In this document: positions 62,589 to 64,000 of the stretch, piece by piece
How the letters are laid out: each line of letters begins with the position of its first letter
Position numbering within the stretch: the first letter of the stretch is position 1
Assembly (NCBI GenBank): GCA_019843655.1
Contig: JACDQD010000103.1
Span: forward strand, 11,717,501-11,781,500
Direction: 5' to 3'
Length of the DNA: 64,000 nt
From: Lethocerus indicus
Lineage: Eukaryota; Arthropoda; Insecta; Hemiptera; Belostomatidae
Notes under the pieces: generated by a model
Seen by the model: only the letters and a program-made list of their open reading frames with translations
What the model was told of the DNA's origin: nothing
Database searches by the model: none
Translations under genes and position numbers: made by a program

Positions 62589-64000
62589 TAACCGAGGCTT
62601 CTTTCGCTATACACCTTTATCGACCCGACGTCCCGTTTTAACTGTTGTATTTTAATTTTTCTCTCTCTCTCTCTCTCTCCCCGCTCGTCGCGGCGTTCCC
62701 TCGGGTAGCTGACACGTGTTTAGCGAAACCGTATTTCTAGCGTCGTCCCATGCAACGTATTTCTAAAACTTCAGACCTTTTTCAGGTACCTTCTAGTAGC
62801 GTTCCGAAGAAGCGGATACCGATATAAAACACTCCGGGAAATAAAGTTCGTATTATTAGGGAAAACGTGTTTCCTAAATCTGATTGTTTTCTAGAGCCGA
62901 CATATTTATGAGAAAATTCTCGATTTAAAACCAACAAATAATCTGACAATTCTCTTCATACCCTAATGTTTAGTGAACTTATTTAAAAAATTCATACTTT
63001 TAGTGATACTATTACTGTTACCTGACATTCTCGTGTTGTAAACGCTTTTAAATCCATAACTTCACAATTAGTGCATGGTATTCGCATTAACGTTTTAATT
63101 TAGTTTATTCTAATAAAACGACTGTCTCTTGACGCATGTTCTATTAAAATGATATCGTATCACCCTGGCATTTCCCTGAGCATCTGGAACCGAGCCGTTT
63201 TCTATATTCATACGTCTCCAGTTTCTCTTATCGCGAACCTCAACATGAGGTTCCGTTCCCGGTTTATACCGATACCTAAATTTCATTTACATTTGTTCTA
63301 GTGGAATTAAACCCCTCGCAGAATGTGCTTTTTCCTTTTAGTGATCTCTTCTTTTTCTGAGGTAAACAAATAACAACATCGTCTAATATCATCGAACCAC
63401 CTCCAGCTACACGATCGCACTGTTTAATAATGGGAATTGGTCTTGTAATATTTAGCGATCTTATGGGTTTTTATACGTGTAACTTCATTTTTGCTTTTAA
63501 TCTTTACGCCCCGACGAGCCTGTACAGTTGTACCAGTGTTACTACTTCCTGTACGTTAAGTATGTTTTACCATTACAATATTACTATTATTTTAGTAACA
63601 AAGTTAGTCTTATTAGGATGAAATTCTCCGTGCTTGCCTTTACTGTTTTTAGAGTCGTTATCGACATTTCTTTGGAGGAGGCTTAATTATTAATTGCCAT
63701 CGACTCACTACGTAATGACCCGGGTAATTAGAACAAATTATTTATGCTTGTGCATAATCCCATTTCTAACGCTGATTTGAACTAGTCAGTATTAGTGCGA
63801 TCATTTCGTTAATTTTTTGATACTCAACCCGATCCTTTTTGTACTGTTTAGTTTGTATTGCGACAAACTACCTCGTAAAATCTAGTTTACAATAATAAAT
63901 CTTCCCGGGACGCAATTGCCAGTCATGAAAGTGCGTCACCCCAGCCTTGGTGTACAATATTTCACTTTTTCGATTAATTTCCCAAATTCCTCAGGATTAT
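62589..64000. other. Non-coding right end of the window
   Basis: No gene is supported. A CT microsatellite lies at 62660-62679, followed by mixed-composition DNA that becomes AT-rich. An acceptor-like TTTTTCAG|GTACCT near 62787 has a weak donor and was not called. Confidence 0.55.
62660..62679. repeat. (CT)n microsatellite
   Basis: A pure CT run of about 20 bp, about 75 bp downstream of the candidate first-exon donor. Confidence 0.95.

Larger units (their letters stand above)
1..64000 (+). other. Probable interior of one giant recursively spliced intron
   Basis: No conventional protein-coding exon of a recognisable family is visible on either strand. Three in-line CAG|GTRAG junctions with strong pyrimidine tracts lie at 8278/8279, 38586/38587 and 58793/58794, all on the + strand. 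Such fused 3'/5' splice sites are known from insect and vertebrate genes with introns of tens of kilobases, where the intron is removed in successive steps. The simplest reading is that the first exon lies left of the window and the next stable exon lies right of it. The GC-rich islands between the ratchets would then be intronic regulatory DNA. Seen: the junctions, their common strand and the lack of coding exons. Inferred: that they belong to one transcript. The host gene is not identifiable; long developmental-regulator genes are typical hosts, but that is only an expectation. Confidence 0.5.

Noticed and set aside
62770..62800. TTTTTCAG|GTACCT downstream of the candidate first exon
   Set aside because: Acceptor acceptable, donor weak (GTACCT), and no supporting downstream donor.

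Overview
The window looks like non-coding DNA from an arthropod, probably an insect with long introns. No open reading frame belongs to a protein family I recognise, apart from the remnant of a Tc1/mariner-type transposase. The longest frame (216 codons, 9924-10574) has no visible domain. The DNA alternates between GC-rich, CpG-containing islands of 200-600 bp and AT-rich spacers, with several dinucleotide microsatellites. I see no convincing tRNA, rRNA or CRISPR. Organism and host gene cannot be named from the sequence.

The strongest signal is three perfect head-to-head splice junctions on the + strand, at 8278/8279, 38586/38587 and 58793/58794. In each, a pyrimidine-rich 3' splice site ending in CAG is fused directly to a 5' splice site (GTGAGT, GTGAGT, GTAAGA). 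This is the signature of recursive splice sites (ratchet points, zero-nucleotide exons) that remove giant introns in steps. Each is followed 46-61 nt downstream by a second 5' splice site (GTAAGT, GTAAGT, GTAATA), as expected if a short recursive-splicing exon is first defined and then spliced away. My reading is that most or all of the window lies in one very long + strand intron, with steps of about 30 kb and 20 kb.

Near the right end (62.14-62.59 kb) a CpG-rich block with an initiator-like TCAGT and a CAG|GTAACC donor could be an alternative first exon and promoter on the same strand.

Mobile-element traces are sparse. A 488-bp internally deleted Tc1/mariner element (61478-61965) has about 80-bp terminal inverted repeats and TA duplications. 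A 206-bp element (24090-24295) has perfect 46-bp inverted repeats, lies between imperfect direct repeats, and carries a hammerhead-ribozyme-like motif. Four more, increasingly decayed, relatives of that motif lie at about 32.34, 55.22, 59.75 and 60.40 kb. Other items are a cluster of five AACCGC/GCGGTT hexamers at 35.55-35.74 kb, long palindromes, and two unrecognised protein-like minus-strand frames.
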